Positions 8,448 through 16,472 of a stretch of DNA of 27,513 nt are shown piece by piece. The position numbers and the translations under genes were made by a program. The notes under the pieces were generated by a model, which saw nothing but the letters and a program-made list of their open reading frames with translations, did not search any database and had not been told where the DNA came from. This DNA comes from JAUMBM01 sp964441755 (GTDB lineage: Bacteria > Bacteroidota > Bacteroidia > Chitinophagales > Saprospiraceae), in contig CAYTVG010000032.1 in NCBI GenBank assembly GCA_964441755.1, positions 1 to 27,513 on the forward strand. The letters run 5' to 3'. Each line of letters begins with the position of its first letter. Positions within the stretch are counted from its first letter, which is position 1.

Positions 8448-9903
8448 AGCCGTCAACCTCGTCTGGCTAAAGCGCGACCTGCGCCTGCGCGACCACGCGC
8501 CGCTGGCAGCGGCCCTGGCCACCGGGCGGCCGTGCCTGCTGGTCTACTGCTTTGAGCCTTCTCTGCTGGCAGCGCCGGTGAGCGACCTGCGCCACTGGCG
8601 CTTTGTGTGGGAAAGCCTTCAGGATCTGCGGCGGCGACTGCCGCCCGGCAGCCTGCTCGTTGCGCATGCAGAGGTGGCAGAGCTGTTTGATCTGCTGGCC
8701 GGCGGCTGCCGGCTGGCGGCCGTGTATTGTTATGAAGAGGTAGGTATCAAGCTCACTTTTGACCGCGACAAGGCGGTAAAAAGCTGGTGCCGCAGCCGCG
8801 GCATCGAGTATGTGGAGTTTCCCCAGAATGGCAGCCGGCGCGGCCTGCGGCGGCGCGACGGCTGGGCAGAGCAGGTCGATGCCTACTTTGGCAGTCCACC
8901 GGTAGTGCCGCCGCTGGCGGAGCTGCGGCCTGCTGCCGCGCCGCCATTGGGCGCCCTGGGCGAAGATTCCCTGCCGGAGGCTTTTCGCCGCCCCGACCCG
9001 GCCTTTCAGCCGGGGGGTGAAACCATGGCCTGGCGCTATGCCGACTCGTTTTTTCGCGAGCGCGGCCGGCAGTACAGCCGGCTGCTGTCGAAGCCGGCCG
9101 CCAGCCGCCAGGCCTGCAGCCGGCTGTCGCCCTACCTCGCCTTCGGCTGCATCAGCGCCCGCGAGCTCATGCAGTACAGCCGGCAGCAGGCGGGTGACGA
9201 CTGGAACCTCAACAACTTCCGCAGCCGCGTCTACTGGCGCTCCCACTACATCCAAAAGCTTGAAAGCCAATGGCGTATTGAGCAGCAGCCCATCAACGGC
9301 GCCTTTGCGGCACTCGACCGCCAGCCGGCGGGGCCGCTGCTGGAGGCCTGGCAGGCGGGCCGCACGGGCTTCCCCATGGTCGATGCGTCCATGCGCTGCC
9401 TGCAGGCAACGGGCTGGATCAATTTTCGCATGCGCGCCATGCTGGTCACCTTTGCTTCTTTTGCGCTCTGGCTCGACTGGCGGCCGCTGGCCACCCACCT
9501 GGCGCGCCTGTTTCTGGACTTCGACCCCGGCATCCACTACCCGCAGATACAAATGCAGGCGGCCCTCACGGGCTACCACACCCTGCGCATCTTCAATCCG
9601 ACCGTGCAGGTCACGGAGCACGACCCTGAGGGGGGTTTTATAAAAAAATGGCTGCCGGAGCTGCAGCAGCTGCCGCCCGGCCTGCTGGCTGAGCCCTGGA
9701 AAATGACGGAGATGGAGCAGACATTCTACGGCTGTGTCATCGGCCGCGATTATCCTGCGCCCGTAGTCGATTATGAGCAGGCTACGGCCGCCAACAAGGC
9801 GCGCTACTGGCAGCTGCGGCAGAGCCCCGCCGCCAAAGCGCAGCTGCCGCTCATCTGGGAGCGTTTTTGCCTGCCGGCTGATGTGCGCAAGTATGAAAAA
9901 TGA
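8440..9903 (+). CDS. Cryptochrome/photolyase family protein
   Basis: 487 residues. The N-terminus NLVWLKRDLRLRDHAPL is the photolyase antenna-domain signature (V-W-x-x-R-D-L-R-x-x-D). The C-terminal half is the FAD-binding helical domain, with L-S-P-Y-L-A-F-G, G-R-T-G-F-P-M-V-D-A-S-M, G-W-I-N-F-R-M-R and R-I-F-N-P motifs. Start chosen at 8440 because the signature begins five residues later; it overlaps the ATPase stop by 8 bp. Relative to E. coli class I photolyase, the G-W-M-H-N-R motif reads G-W-I-N-F-R (Phe329 in place of the flavin-near Asn), and the segment with the flavin-proximal Trp reads QIQMQAALTG (369 onward), with no Trp. It belongs to a distinct photolyase-like branch, and repair versus sensory function is not settled. 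Confidence 0.85.
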   Translation: MREAVNLVWLKRDLRLRDHAPLAAALATGRPCLLVYCFEPSLLAAPVSDLRHWRFVWESLQDLRRRLPPGSLLVAHAEVAELFDLLAGGCRLAAVYCYEEVGIKLTFDRDKAVKSWCRSRGIEYVEFPQNGSRRGLRRRDGWAEQVDAYFGSPPVVPPLAELRPAAAPPLGALGEDSLPEAFRRPDPAFQPGGETMAWRYADSFFRERGRQYSRLLSKPAASRQACSRLSPYLAFGCISARELMQYSRQQAGDDWNLNNFRSRVYWRSHYIQKLESQWRIEQQPINGAFAALDRQPAGPLLEAWQAGRTGFPMVDASMRCLQATGWINFRMRAMLVTFASFALWLDWRPLATHLARLFLDFDPGIHYPQIQMQAALTGYHTLRIFNPTVQVTEHDPEGGFIKKWLPELQQLPPGLLAEPWKMTEMEQTFYGCVIGRDYPAPVVDYEQATAANKARYWQLRQSPAAKAQLPLIWERFCLPADVRKYEK

Positions 9904-10202
9904 CGCGCTTTGCCGCCGCCTGCCGTGCGCTTGGGTTTTTCACCCGAANNNNNNNNNNNNNNNNNNNNNNNNNNNNNNNNNNNNNNNNNNNNNNNNNNNN
10001 NNNNNNNNNNNNNNNNNNNNNNNNNNNNNNNNNNNNNNNNNNNNNNNNCGCGCGGCCGCCGCCTGCGCAGCTGTGAAAAATGACGCGCTTTGCCGCCGCC
10101 TGCCGTGCGCTTGGGTTTTTCACCCGAAAAAGGCACCCAAGCGCGCGGCCGCCGCCTGCGCAGCTGTGAAAAATGACGCGCTTTGCCGCCGCCTGCTGCC
10201 AG
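9894..10202 (+). repeat. 93-bp hairpin-bearing tandem repeat overlapping the photolyase stop
   Basis: Copies are aligned at TGACGCGCTTTGCCGCC, at 9901, 10081 and 10174; the last two are 93 bp apart. The first copy begins inside the final GAA AAA TGA codons of the photolyase gene. Each full unit contains an inverted repeat, GCGCTTGGGT...ACCCAAGCGC (10107-10116 with 10135-10144), with TTTT/AAAA inside. The third copy diverges after GCCTGC and runs into the hairpin at 10203-10244. Apart from repeats, gap and hairpin I see nothing in 9904-10246. Confidence 0.88.
9949..10048. other. Assembly gap (100 N) inside the 93-bp repeat
   Basis: The left edge stops at CACCCGAA and the right edge resumes at CGCGCGGCC. 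In the intact unit these points are 13 bp apart, so the true gap is most likely 13 bp plus a multiple of 93 bp. Confidence 0.9.
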
Positions 10203-10244
10203 GGCCTGGGTTTTGCGCCCTGTAGGCGGCGCAAAACCCAGGCC
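10203..10244. terminator. 17-bp perfect hairpin between converging genes
   Basis: GGCCTGGGTTTTGCGCC (10203-10219) pairs perfectly with 10228-10244 across an 8-nt loop. It begins 2 bp past the stop of the reverse-strand ligase gene. There is no T-run after it; TTTT is inside the 5' arm and AAAA inside the 3' arm. Confidence 0.65.
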
Positions 10245-10246
10245 GC

Positions 10247-13200
10247 TTAAAATGACAGGCTGTCGCCCGCCACTGCTTCCGGCGCCATCGGGGGCTCGCA
10301 ATCGTCGGGCTTGATCTCGCTGAGGTAGAGGGTAACCACCGTCCCCAGCGGCATCATATTGCCCGGCAGGTAGGCGGGCTCCTGCCGGTAGACGTACATG
10401 GGCACTGTGCTGAGGGTGTCGCCAATCACTTCACCCAGGCTGAGCTGCAGATTGCTGAGCAGGAAACTCGCCTCATCATACGTCTTGCAGATGAGGAAAG
10501 GTATCTCCACCGTGCCTGTTTGGCGGATGGTGACCACAAAGTCCAGCCGGTCACCCTGCGGTATGCTCACGCCACCTCTAAGATCCTGGTCGGTGATTTT
10601 ACGGTTGCCGTGAAAAAAGTGCAGAATGGTATTTTCATCAAACTGTGCGTTGTAGACCTCTTCGCGTATGGCAAATTTTATCTTTAGCGAACGCAGTTTG
10701 CGGGTATACATCTCGTAATCCTCGCTGCCGGTGAGCAGGGGCAGCCTGACCAGCTTGCGGTTGACAGGTGAGACCGTCAGGTAGACAGACCGCTTGTTTT
10801 TGACGAGCGAGCCCGGCAGCGGCAACTGTTGCAGCACCTGCAGCGGCGGTACGTCAGGATCGTATTCGGCTGAGTCGACCACCACGCGAAAGCCGTCGGC
10901 TTCGATCGCTGCGATGGCTTTCTCCAGCGGCATATTGGCATAGGTCGATACCCGCCTTGTCTGCCCGTGGAAGGTAAGCACTTTGAGCAGGCTGTGGAGA
11001 ATAAGCATGAAGAGCACCAACGAACCCAGCATGGCGCCCAGGTTGGTCAAAAAGTAACGCGACCGCAGAAAGTCCCAGGCGCGCCGGGCGCCTGAAGGCA
11101 GGGCCGGCTGCGCGTAAAGTGGCGGCGGCGGCGGCGTAGCCCCGACGGTCGGCACAATGGGCTGCGCCCCTGCCGCCCCGCCGGTTGGCACAATCGGCAA
11201 AGCCCCGGGTGTTGCACTGCCTGCCCGGGCGCCTGACGCCCCGCCGGCAGGCGGTACAGGCACGCTATGGGCGGGAAAAATGGGCTGCGCTGCGGCCGCT
11301 GAGCCCGACGGCTCCTGCCGGCCTGCAACCGGCGGACCGGCAGCCACCGCGCCGGGCGCCAGCCGCTGCCGCCGCTCGAAGCCAAACTGTATGAGCTGCC
11401 GGATAAAAGCATAAGGCTTGTAGCCCGCCAGCGCCGCCTGGTGGAAGATGGCCGTCGCCGGCGTCATGCCGGGCAGACTGTTGACCTCAATCACCAGGGT
11501 TTCGGCCTGGCCATTGGCGTATATGCGCACAAAAGCATCAATGCGGCAGTAACCCTGCACATCGAGCAGGCGCGCCGCCTTTTCAAGATCGGCCTTCACC
11601 TGCCGCGATACATGCTCGTAGGTGTAGCTGCCAATGGTGAGCCGTGCCGGCGTGAGGTTTTGGCCCTCACCGGCCAGAAATTTTTCCTCCAGCGACAGCA
11701 CTTCCCCGCCCGCCAGCGCTTCGCTGGGCTCAAAGAGCTCGTAGCGCAGGCTGCCGTCGGGCTGGTAATGCGTGAGCATGCCGCCGGTAATCTCCATGAA
11801 GCGGTCGGCACCGCGGGCCGTCACCAGCTCCTCAAACAGCACCTCGTCCTTAGTCGGAAATTCTTCCTTCTGCCGCAGCTTGAGGACGCGCCGCGCCTCC
11901 TGCTCGCTGTATTCGGGCGAAGCAAAAAGAAGGTGTATATAAGCCTCGAGCTGCTGCCGGTCGCGGATGACCTTGACAGCAGAGCTGCAGCCGTCATCGA
12001 CGGGCTTGGCAATCAGTGGGTAAGCAAAAGTATTTTCGACTTTTTCAAAAAAAGCGCCGGGGTTTTGCCGGAAAAGGCTGCGCGCCAGCAGCAGCTGGGG
12101 CGTCACCGACATCCCCGCCCGCCCCAGGCTTTGCAGGCTGCGGTATTTGTGGATGGTGATACCGGACGAGCGGGCGCCGGAGCCGTTGTAGGGCATGTTG
12201 AGCCTGTCGAGCTGCTGCTGCAGGTGGCCGTCTTCGCCGGGCCGCCCGTGCAGGGCGATAAACACAAAATCGCAGATCGCCGGCAGGTCGTCAATGTCGT
12301 AGCGCACAGGGTCAAAAGTAACTTTGGCCGAAGCGTACTTGGCGGTGATCGGCCGGCACTGCTGCTTGATGCGCTCTACCAGCGGGTGGCGCTGCCAGTG
12401 GCGTATCTTATCGCGTATGTCATCGGCATTGTCCTTGAGCAGCAGGTTGATGGGTAGCTGGTAGAGGTAGTAATGATTGGCATCGCCCGTCAGGAAAAGC
12501 GGTATAGGCTCGTAGGTGTCGGAGCTCGACAGCTTTTCAAACACGTTGCGGCCGCTTTCCACAGAAATATGGCGCTCAAACGAGTAGCCCCCCAGGATGA
12601 GCCCCACGCGGCGGCGCTCAGCGAGGCTGAGCTGCAGGTCGGCAATCCGCTGGTCGAGCTGGCTGAGCAGTCGCCGCCAGTCGTTCCTGTCGGGCTGCTC
12701 CTGCAGCCGCTCCTGCAGGGATATGCGCAGGATGAAGGTGAGAAACTGGCTGGGGTTGAGCCCTATTTCGGCAGCCTGGTGGAAGAAAAAAGAGCTGGGC
12801 AGCATGCCCGAAGTGGTGTTGGGATCGTTGAGGAATACCTGGCCCGACGGCTGTATGAAGCCGTCGATGCGGGCGTACACCTGAAAGCCCAGCTGGTCAA
12901 ACAGCCGCTCACACTCGCGCCGGATCAGCTCGATCTGCTGCTCGGGCAGGTCTATGGGCGTCACCTTGCGCGACAGCCCCGGCAGGTATTTGGAGCGATA
13001 GTCGAAGACTTCGCTGCCTTTCACAATCTCGGTCGGCGGCAACGCCACCGCACCCCCGTCTTCGGTGCGCAGCACGATGCAGCTAAATTCTTTGCCGGCG
13101 ATGAAGGCTTCGAGTATGACTTTTTCCTCCCCTTGCCCGGCCTCCAGCAGGGCGAGCCCGCCCTCGGGTGCCAACTGCTCGAGGTAGTCAAAAAGCTGGT

Positions 13201-14056
13201 CAGGGTGGTAGAGGGTGTGCTGCACCGCTGTCGCGTGCAGCGTGACCGTCAGGGGAAAGCCCAGCCCGTCGCGTATGTCCGCCAGCAGGCGCACATACTC
13301 CTGTTTTTCAAAAAGGCTGCGCGCCGCCCACTCCTGCAGGGGGATGATTTCTCTGAAAAAAGCGCGGTTGACGGCCCGCTCAAAGCCTTCGACGCCTTCC
13401 TCGCGCCCGATGATGCTCACCCCGATCGAGGAGCCCTGGTTGGCAGGCCTGATGACCAGCGGAAAACCGATGGTGGCTGCTGCCGCTGCATACAGGCTGC
13501 GCACATCGGCAACAGCCCACTGCGCACGCTCGACTACCTGCACCGCAGGCCGCGCAAAGCCCAGCTCGCCCATCAGCTCTTTTTGCCACGCCTTGTCCAT
13601 GCCTATCTGGCTGGCGCGTATGCCGCTGCCGGTGTAGGGGATGCCGAGCTGCGCGAGCTGCGCCTGCAGCTGCCCGTCTTCGCCATACTCGCCGTGCAGC
13701 GCGAGAAAGGCAACGTCCATGAGGCCGGGCAGTTCGGTAGGTAAAAGGTAGCGGCCTACGTGGCCGGCCACCTGCTGCTGCTGCTCGGTGCTGAGCGCTC
13801 CCAGGCTTTCTACATAAATCTGAAAGCCACCCGTTGAGGCAGGCAGAGCAGCTACCGGCGGGTAAAAATCGCGTATGCTGCCCTTGTAGAGGTACTGCCA
13901 GTCCAGCAATATAAAGTTGCGGAAGCTGTCGACAAAAATGGGCACGGGCTCAAACAGGCTCTTGTTGAGGTTGTCATATACCGTACGCCCGCCGGCAAAG
14001 GAGATTTCGCGCTCGCGCGAGGGGCCACCAAAAAAAATGCCTACTTTGATCTTCAT
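10247..14056 (-). CDS. Double D-Ala-D-Ala ligase-like protein fused to a membrane span and PASTA-like repeats
   Basis: 1269 residues. Module 1 (about 1-445) and module 2 (about 483-890) are each a complete D-Ala-D-Ala ligase-like ATP-grasp unit. Module 1: GGPSREREIS, HGEYGEDGQLQ, GSSIGV, DYRSKY, ARID and LNDPNT. Module 2: GGYSFERHIS, HGRPGEDGHLQ, AKPVDDG, EEKF, CRID and IEVNSLPGMT. Ddl joins two D-alanines with ATP for peptidoglycan precursors. A Pro/Ala/Gly-rich linker (about 898-990, with repeated PIVPT) leads to one hydrophobic span (about 1002-1024). About 240 periplasmic residues follow, forming three PASTA-like units (about 1035-1097, 1100-1178, 1182-1246), a fold known to bind peptidoglycan. 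Separate neighbouring ddl and PASTA genes occur in related bacteria, so a fusion is plausible. The frame is open to 14347, but the ligase fold starts at MKIKVGIFFGG, so I choose 14056. Module 1 has Arg203 and Asp411 where the family has Lys and Glu. Confidence 0.88.
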   Translation of the reverse strand: MKIKVGIFFGGPSREREISFAGGRTVYDNLNKSLFEPVPIFVDSFRNFILLDWQYLYKGSIRDFYPPVAALPASTGGFQIYVESLGALSTEQQQQVAGHVGRYLLPTELPGLMDVAFLALHGEYGEDGQLQAQLAQLGIPYTGSGIRASQIGMDKAWQKELMGELGFARPAVQVVERAQWAVADVRSLYAAAAATIGFPLVIRPANQGSSIGVSIIGREEGVEGFERAVNRAFFREIIPLQEWAARSLFEKQEYVRLLADIRDGLGFPLTVTLHATAVQHTLYHPDQLFDYLEQLAPEGGLALLEAGQGEEKVILEAFIAGKEFSCIVLRTEDGGAVALPPTEIVKGSEVFDYRSKYLPGLSRKVTPIDLPEQQIELIRRECERLFDQLGFQVYARIDGFIQPSGQVFLNDPNTTSGMLPSSFFFHQAAEIGLNPSQFLTFILRISLQERLQEQPDRNDWRRLLSQLDQRIADLQLSLAERRRVGLILGGYSFERHISVESGRNVFEKLSSSDTYEPIPLFLTGDANHYYLYQLPINLLLKDNADDIRDKIRHWQRHPLVERIKQQCRPITAKYASAKVTFDPVRYDIDDLPAICDFVFIALHGRPGEDGHLQQQLDRLNMPYNGSGARSSGITIHKYRSLQSLGRAGMSVTPQLLLARSLFRQNPGAFFEKVENTFAYPLIAKPVDDGCSSAVKVIRDRQQLEAYIHLLFASPEYSEQEARRVLKLRQKEEFPTKDEVLFEELVTARGADRFMEITGGMLTHYQPDGSLRYELFEPSEALAGGEVLSLEEKFLAGEGQNLTPARLTIGSYTYEHVSRQVKADLEKAARLLDVQGYCRIDAFVRIYANGQAETLVIEVNSLPGMTPATAIFHQAALAGYKPYAFIRQLIQFGFERRQRLAPGAVAAGPPVAGRQEPSGSAAAAQPIFPAHSVPVPPAGGASGARAGSATPGALPIVPTGGAAGAQPIVPTVGATPPPPPLYAQPALPSGARRAWDFLRSRYFLTNLGAMLGSLVLFMLILHSLLKVLTFHGQTRRVSTYANMPLEKAIAAIEADGFRVVVDSAEYDPDVPPLQVLQQLPLPGSLVKNKRSVYLTVSPVNRKLVRLPLLTGSEDYEMYTRKLRSLKIKFAIREEVYNAQFDENTILHFFHGNRKITDQDLRGGVSIPQGDRLDFVVTIRQTGTVEIPFLICKTYDEASFLLSNLQLSLGEVIGDTLSTVPMYVYRQEPAYLPGNMMPLGTVVTLYLSEIKPDDCEPPMAPEAVAGDSLSF

Positions 14057-14412
14057 AAATTGCTTGCTGAACCAGGTTGTGCAGACAGGGGCGCAGCCGC
14101 CTTCTGTCAGTAATAAAGCGCTTGCCGGAGCCGGAACGCAGGTTGCGAAGATCTGCCTCTTAGCGCGTACGCGGATTTGCCCCGGCCCGGAGCTGTTTTT
14201 GCAGGTTTTTGTAGGGGCAAAGCGCTTGCTATGCACCTGAAAGATAAAAAACATGCAAAAAGCAACACATTGTTGTTTTTGTCGGACAATCGCAGGCAGC
14301 CGCTGCTGCAAATGATGCTGTGGCTCCGCGTGCTGCCACTTGGGCAAGCCTGAGGACGCTCTGCAATCTCATTCGCTTCTCAGCGCGGGTATCACCACTG
14401 TCCACAAAGACA

Positions 14413-14442
14413 CAAAGTTAGGTAAATCCGAGCATCTGCCAA
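14413..14442 (-). promoter_or_regulatory. Bacteroidota promoter for the ligase-PASTA gene
   Basis: Read on the reverse strand: TTG (14442-14440), 19 bp, TAACTTTG (14420-14413), close to the consensus spacing. It implies a start near 14406 and a leader of about 350 nt before the ATG at 14056. The leader contains two AAAGCGCTTGC copies (14115-14125, 14219-14229) and facing TTTGCCCC / GGGGCAAA segments; I recognise no riboswitch. Between this promoter and that of recA (14443-14585) I see nothing else. Confidence 0.65.
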
Positions 14443-14585
14443 GAAATCTGAGGCATGGATATAGCAGGTTTTTTGGAGCAGCTAAACGGCAGGCAATATT
14501 ATGTGGCTGAAAAATAGCGATTTGTGGGTTTGTATGCACATAGAAGCAAGCGGCAGGGATATTTTTTAAAAAAAAGGGCTAAAAA

Positions 14586-14617
14586 TTTGTTTGCAAAAAA
14601 CAGAAAGTTTATATTTG
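14586..14617 (+). promoter_or_regulatory. Bacteroidota promoter for recA
   Basis: TTTG (14586-14589), 20 bp, then TATATTTG (14610-14617), close to the Bacteroidota housekeeping consensus; a second TTTG at 14590-14593 gives 16 bp. The leader before the ATG at 14665 would be about 42 nt and A-rich. I see no obvious LexA-type dyad. Confidence 0.8.
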
Positions 14618-14664
14618 CAAAGCATTTAAACAAAAAGTTCACAGTTTGTCAAAAAACAGCAGCT

Positions 14665-15726
14665 ATGCAAAATAATACGCTTGACCGGGAAGCTAAGCAA
14701 AAGGCGCTCCAATCGACCGTCGACCGGATTGAAAAGACCTATGGCAAGGGTACCATCATGCGACTGGGGGATGCCCGCATTATGGACGTAGAGGCTATCC
14801 CGAGTGGTTCGCTGGGTCTCGACATTGCGCTGGGCATCGGCGGATTTCCGCGGGGCAGGGTGGTAGAGATTTACGGACCTGAATCATCGGGTAAGACAAC
14901 CCTGGCAATTCATGCCATCGCTGAGTGCCAGAAGCGTGGGGGCATTGCTGCTTTTATCGATGCAGAGCACGCCTTCGATCGTTTTTATGCTAAGTCGTTG
15001 GGTGTCGATACGGACAATCTGCTGATTTCGCAGCCCGACAATGGTGAGCAGGCGCTGGAGATTGCCGAAAACCTGATTCGCTCCGGGGCTATCGATATCA
15101 TCGTAATCGACTCGGTGGCTGCCCTGGTGCCCCGCTCAGAGATCGAGGGTGAAATGGGGGACAGCAAGGTGGGTCTGCAGGCGCGCCTGATGTCACAGGC
15201 GATGCGCAAACTCACGGCCTCCATCGGCCGTACGGGCTGCTGCTGTATTTTTATCAACCAGCTGCGCGAAAAGATCGGGGTGATGTTCGGCAATCCGGAG
15301 ACAACCACAGGGGGTAATGCCCTTAAATTCTACGCTTCGATCCGACTCGATATCCGCCGCTCAGGCGCAGGCATCAAGGATAAGGACGGCAATATCACTG
15401 GCAACCACGTCAAAGTGAAAGTTGTCAAAAATAAACTGGCACCGCCTTTCCGGGTGGCTGAGTTCGATATCACCTTCGGTGAGGGTATCTCCAAAAACGG
15501 AGAAATCGTAGACCTGGGGGTCGACCACGATATCATCCAGAAAAGTGGCTCCTGGTACAGCTACAACGGCGCCAAAATCGCCCAGGGCCGCGACGCCGCC
15601 AAGCAGTTTCTGGCCGACAATCCCGAACTGGCCGAGGAAATCGAAAACAAAGTCAAGGAGAAAATTATGAGCGGTGCAGCAGCACCCAAAGTGTCCTCCG
15701 CCGGCTTTGAAGATGCCGATGAGTAG
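14665..15726 (+). CDS. recA: RecA recombinase
   Basis: 353 residues, full length. RecA binds single-stranded DNA, drives ATP-dependent strand exchange in recombinational repair, and acts as co-protease in the SOS response where that exists. The sequence shows the N-terminal KALQSTVDRIEKTYGKGTIM segment, Walker A G-P-E-S-S-G-K-T at 71-78, the DAEHAFD loop, I-I-V-I-D-S-V-A-A-L-V-P Walker B, the Q-A-R-L-M-S-Q-A-M-R-K-L segment, I-F-I-N-Q-L-R and G-G-N-A-L-K-F-Y. ATG 14665 is preferred to the frame opening at 14524, because the RecA N-terminus begins here and the promoter at 14586-14617 lies between the two. The C-terminus ends acidic (FEDADE), as usual. A dense hairpin cluster follows within 10 bp of the stop. 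Confidence 0.98.
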   Translation: MQNNTLDREAKQKALQSTVDRIEKTYGKGTIMRLGDARIMDVEAIPSGSLGLDIALGIGGFPRGRVVEIYGPESSGKTTLAIHAIAECQKRGGIAAFIDAEHAFDRFYAKSLGVDTDNLLISQPDNGEQALEIAENLIRSGAIDIIVIDSVAALVPRSEIEGEMGDSKVGLQARLMSQAMRKLTASIGRTGCCCIFINQLREKIGVMFGNPETTTGGNALKFYASIRLDIRRSGAGIKDKDGNITGNHVKVKVVKNKLAPPFRVAEFDITFGEGISKNGEIVDLGVDHDIIQKSGSWYSYNGAKIAQGRDAAKQFLADNPELAEEIENKVKEKIMSGAAAPKVSSAGFEDADE

Positions 15727-15735
15727 TTTAGTTTG

Positions 15736-15968
15736 TTTTTTGTGGCTCGCGCCACAAAAAACAACATGCATTCTTTGGCGGCGTCAGCCGCAAAAAACAA
15801 AACCTCTTCTTTGGCGGCGTCAGCCGCCAAAGAAAAAAACCACCTCAGCGTGCTGTTTAGCGGCGCCAGCCACAAAAAACAAAACCTCTTCTTTGGCGGC
15901 GTCAGCCGCCAAAGAAGAAAACCACCTCAGCGTGCTGTTTTGTGGCGCCAGCCACAAAACAGCACGCT
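15736..15968. repeat. Cluster of long hairpins between recA and the rhodanese gene
   Basis: There are four perfect hairpins. 15736-15761 is TTTTTTGTGGC/GCCACAAAAAA with loop TCGC. 15807-15834 is TTCTTTGGCGGC and its complement with loop GTCA. 15888-15917 is a 13-bp stem from the same family. 15929-15968 is an 18-bp stem with loop GCCA. Two imperfect ones lie near 15773-15793 and 15855-15876. A block starting at CCTCTTCTTTGGCGGC is tandemly duplicated at 82 bp (15803 and 15885). T-runs lie in 5' arms and A-runs in 3' arms. The region separates two converging genes. Confidence 0.9.
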
Positions 15969-15976
15969 ACCCACAC

Positions 15977-16405
15977 TTACTGTGGCCAGCTATTTATCCC
16001 CTGATTCAGGTTATACAGCTTTTCAAACCCCTGATTGGCCATGTACTGACAAGCCGAACGGCTACGACTGCCACTGCGGCAGTACACAAGATACGTCTTC
16101 GTCTTGTCCAGCCCGGCAACACGCTCCGCAAAATCAGGGCGGGAGATATCCATCTCCACAGAGCCTTCAATCTTGCGGGCAGCAATCTCCGCAGGTGTAC
16201 GCACATCCAGCACCACCGTATTGGGCTGTTTCATAAGCTCAGCAAAGGTGGCGGGATCTACATGCTGTATACCTGCCGGCGCAGGACTGCCTACTCCGGC
16301 GGTAGTCGCCTGACTACCAGTGTTATTCTCAGCGCCAGCAGACTGGCAGGAAGCCATCTGCAGGGCAGCAGCAGTGATTACAGTAGCAAGCAGTGCAAAT
16401 TTCAT
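15977..16405 (-). CDS. Rhodanese-domain lipoprotein
   Basis: 142 residues. A lipoprotein signal ends in the lipobox M-A-S-C (Cys20), then a Gly/Ala/Ser/Thr-rich spacer to about residue 45. One rhodanese domain (about 46-142) follows, with V-L-D-V-R-T-P-A-E, G-S-V-E-M-D-I and the active-site loop C-R-S-G-S-R-S with catalytic Cys109, ending in the typical GFEKLYNLNQGINSW helix. Rhodanese domains carry sulfane sulfur on this cysteine; the periplasmic, membrane-anchored form could act in sulfur transfer or thiol redox chemistry, but the acceptor is unknown. It lies downstream of the EEP-fold gene in the same direction, but 167 bp away and with its own possible promoter box. Confidence 0.88.
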   Translation of the reverse strand: MKFALLATVITAAALQMASCQSAGAENNTGSQATTAGVGSPAPAGIQHVDPATFAELMKQPNTVVLDVRTPAEIAARKIEGSVEMDISRPDFAERVAGLDKTKTYLVYCRSGSRSRSACQYMANQGFEKLYNLNQGINSWPQ

Positions 16406-16472
16406 GTTGTCTTTATTTTGTTGATTAGTGGATGATTCCCGATAAGCGCTCTCCGCTCATCCTTCGTTGCCA

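Noticed and set aside
12473..13744. 423-codon forward frame
   Set aside because: Antisense shadow of the ligase-PASTA gene; composition mirrors the high-GC coding strand and shows no domain.
14057..14347. N-terminal extension of the ligase-PASTA gene
   Set aside because: The 97 extra codons have no domain and precede the natural Ddl start MKIKVGIFFGG; kept only as a stated alternative.
15674..16435. Forward frames through the hairpin cluster after recA
   Set aside because: They read palindromic repeats and then antisense of the rhodanese gene.
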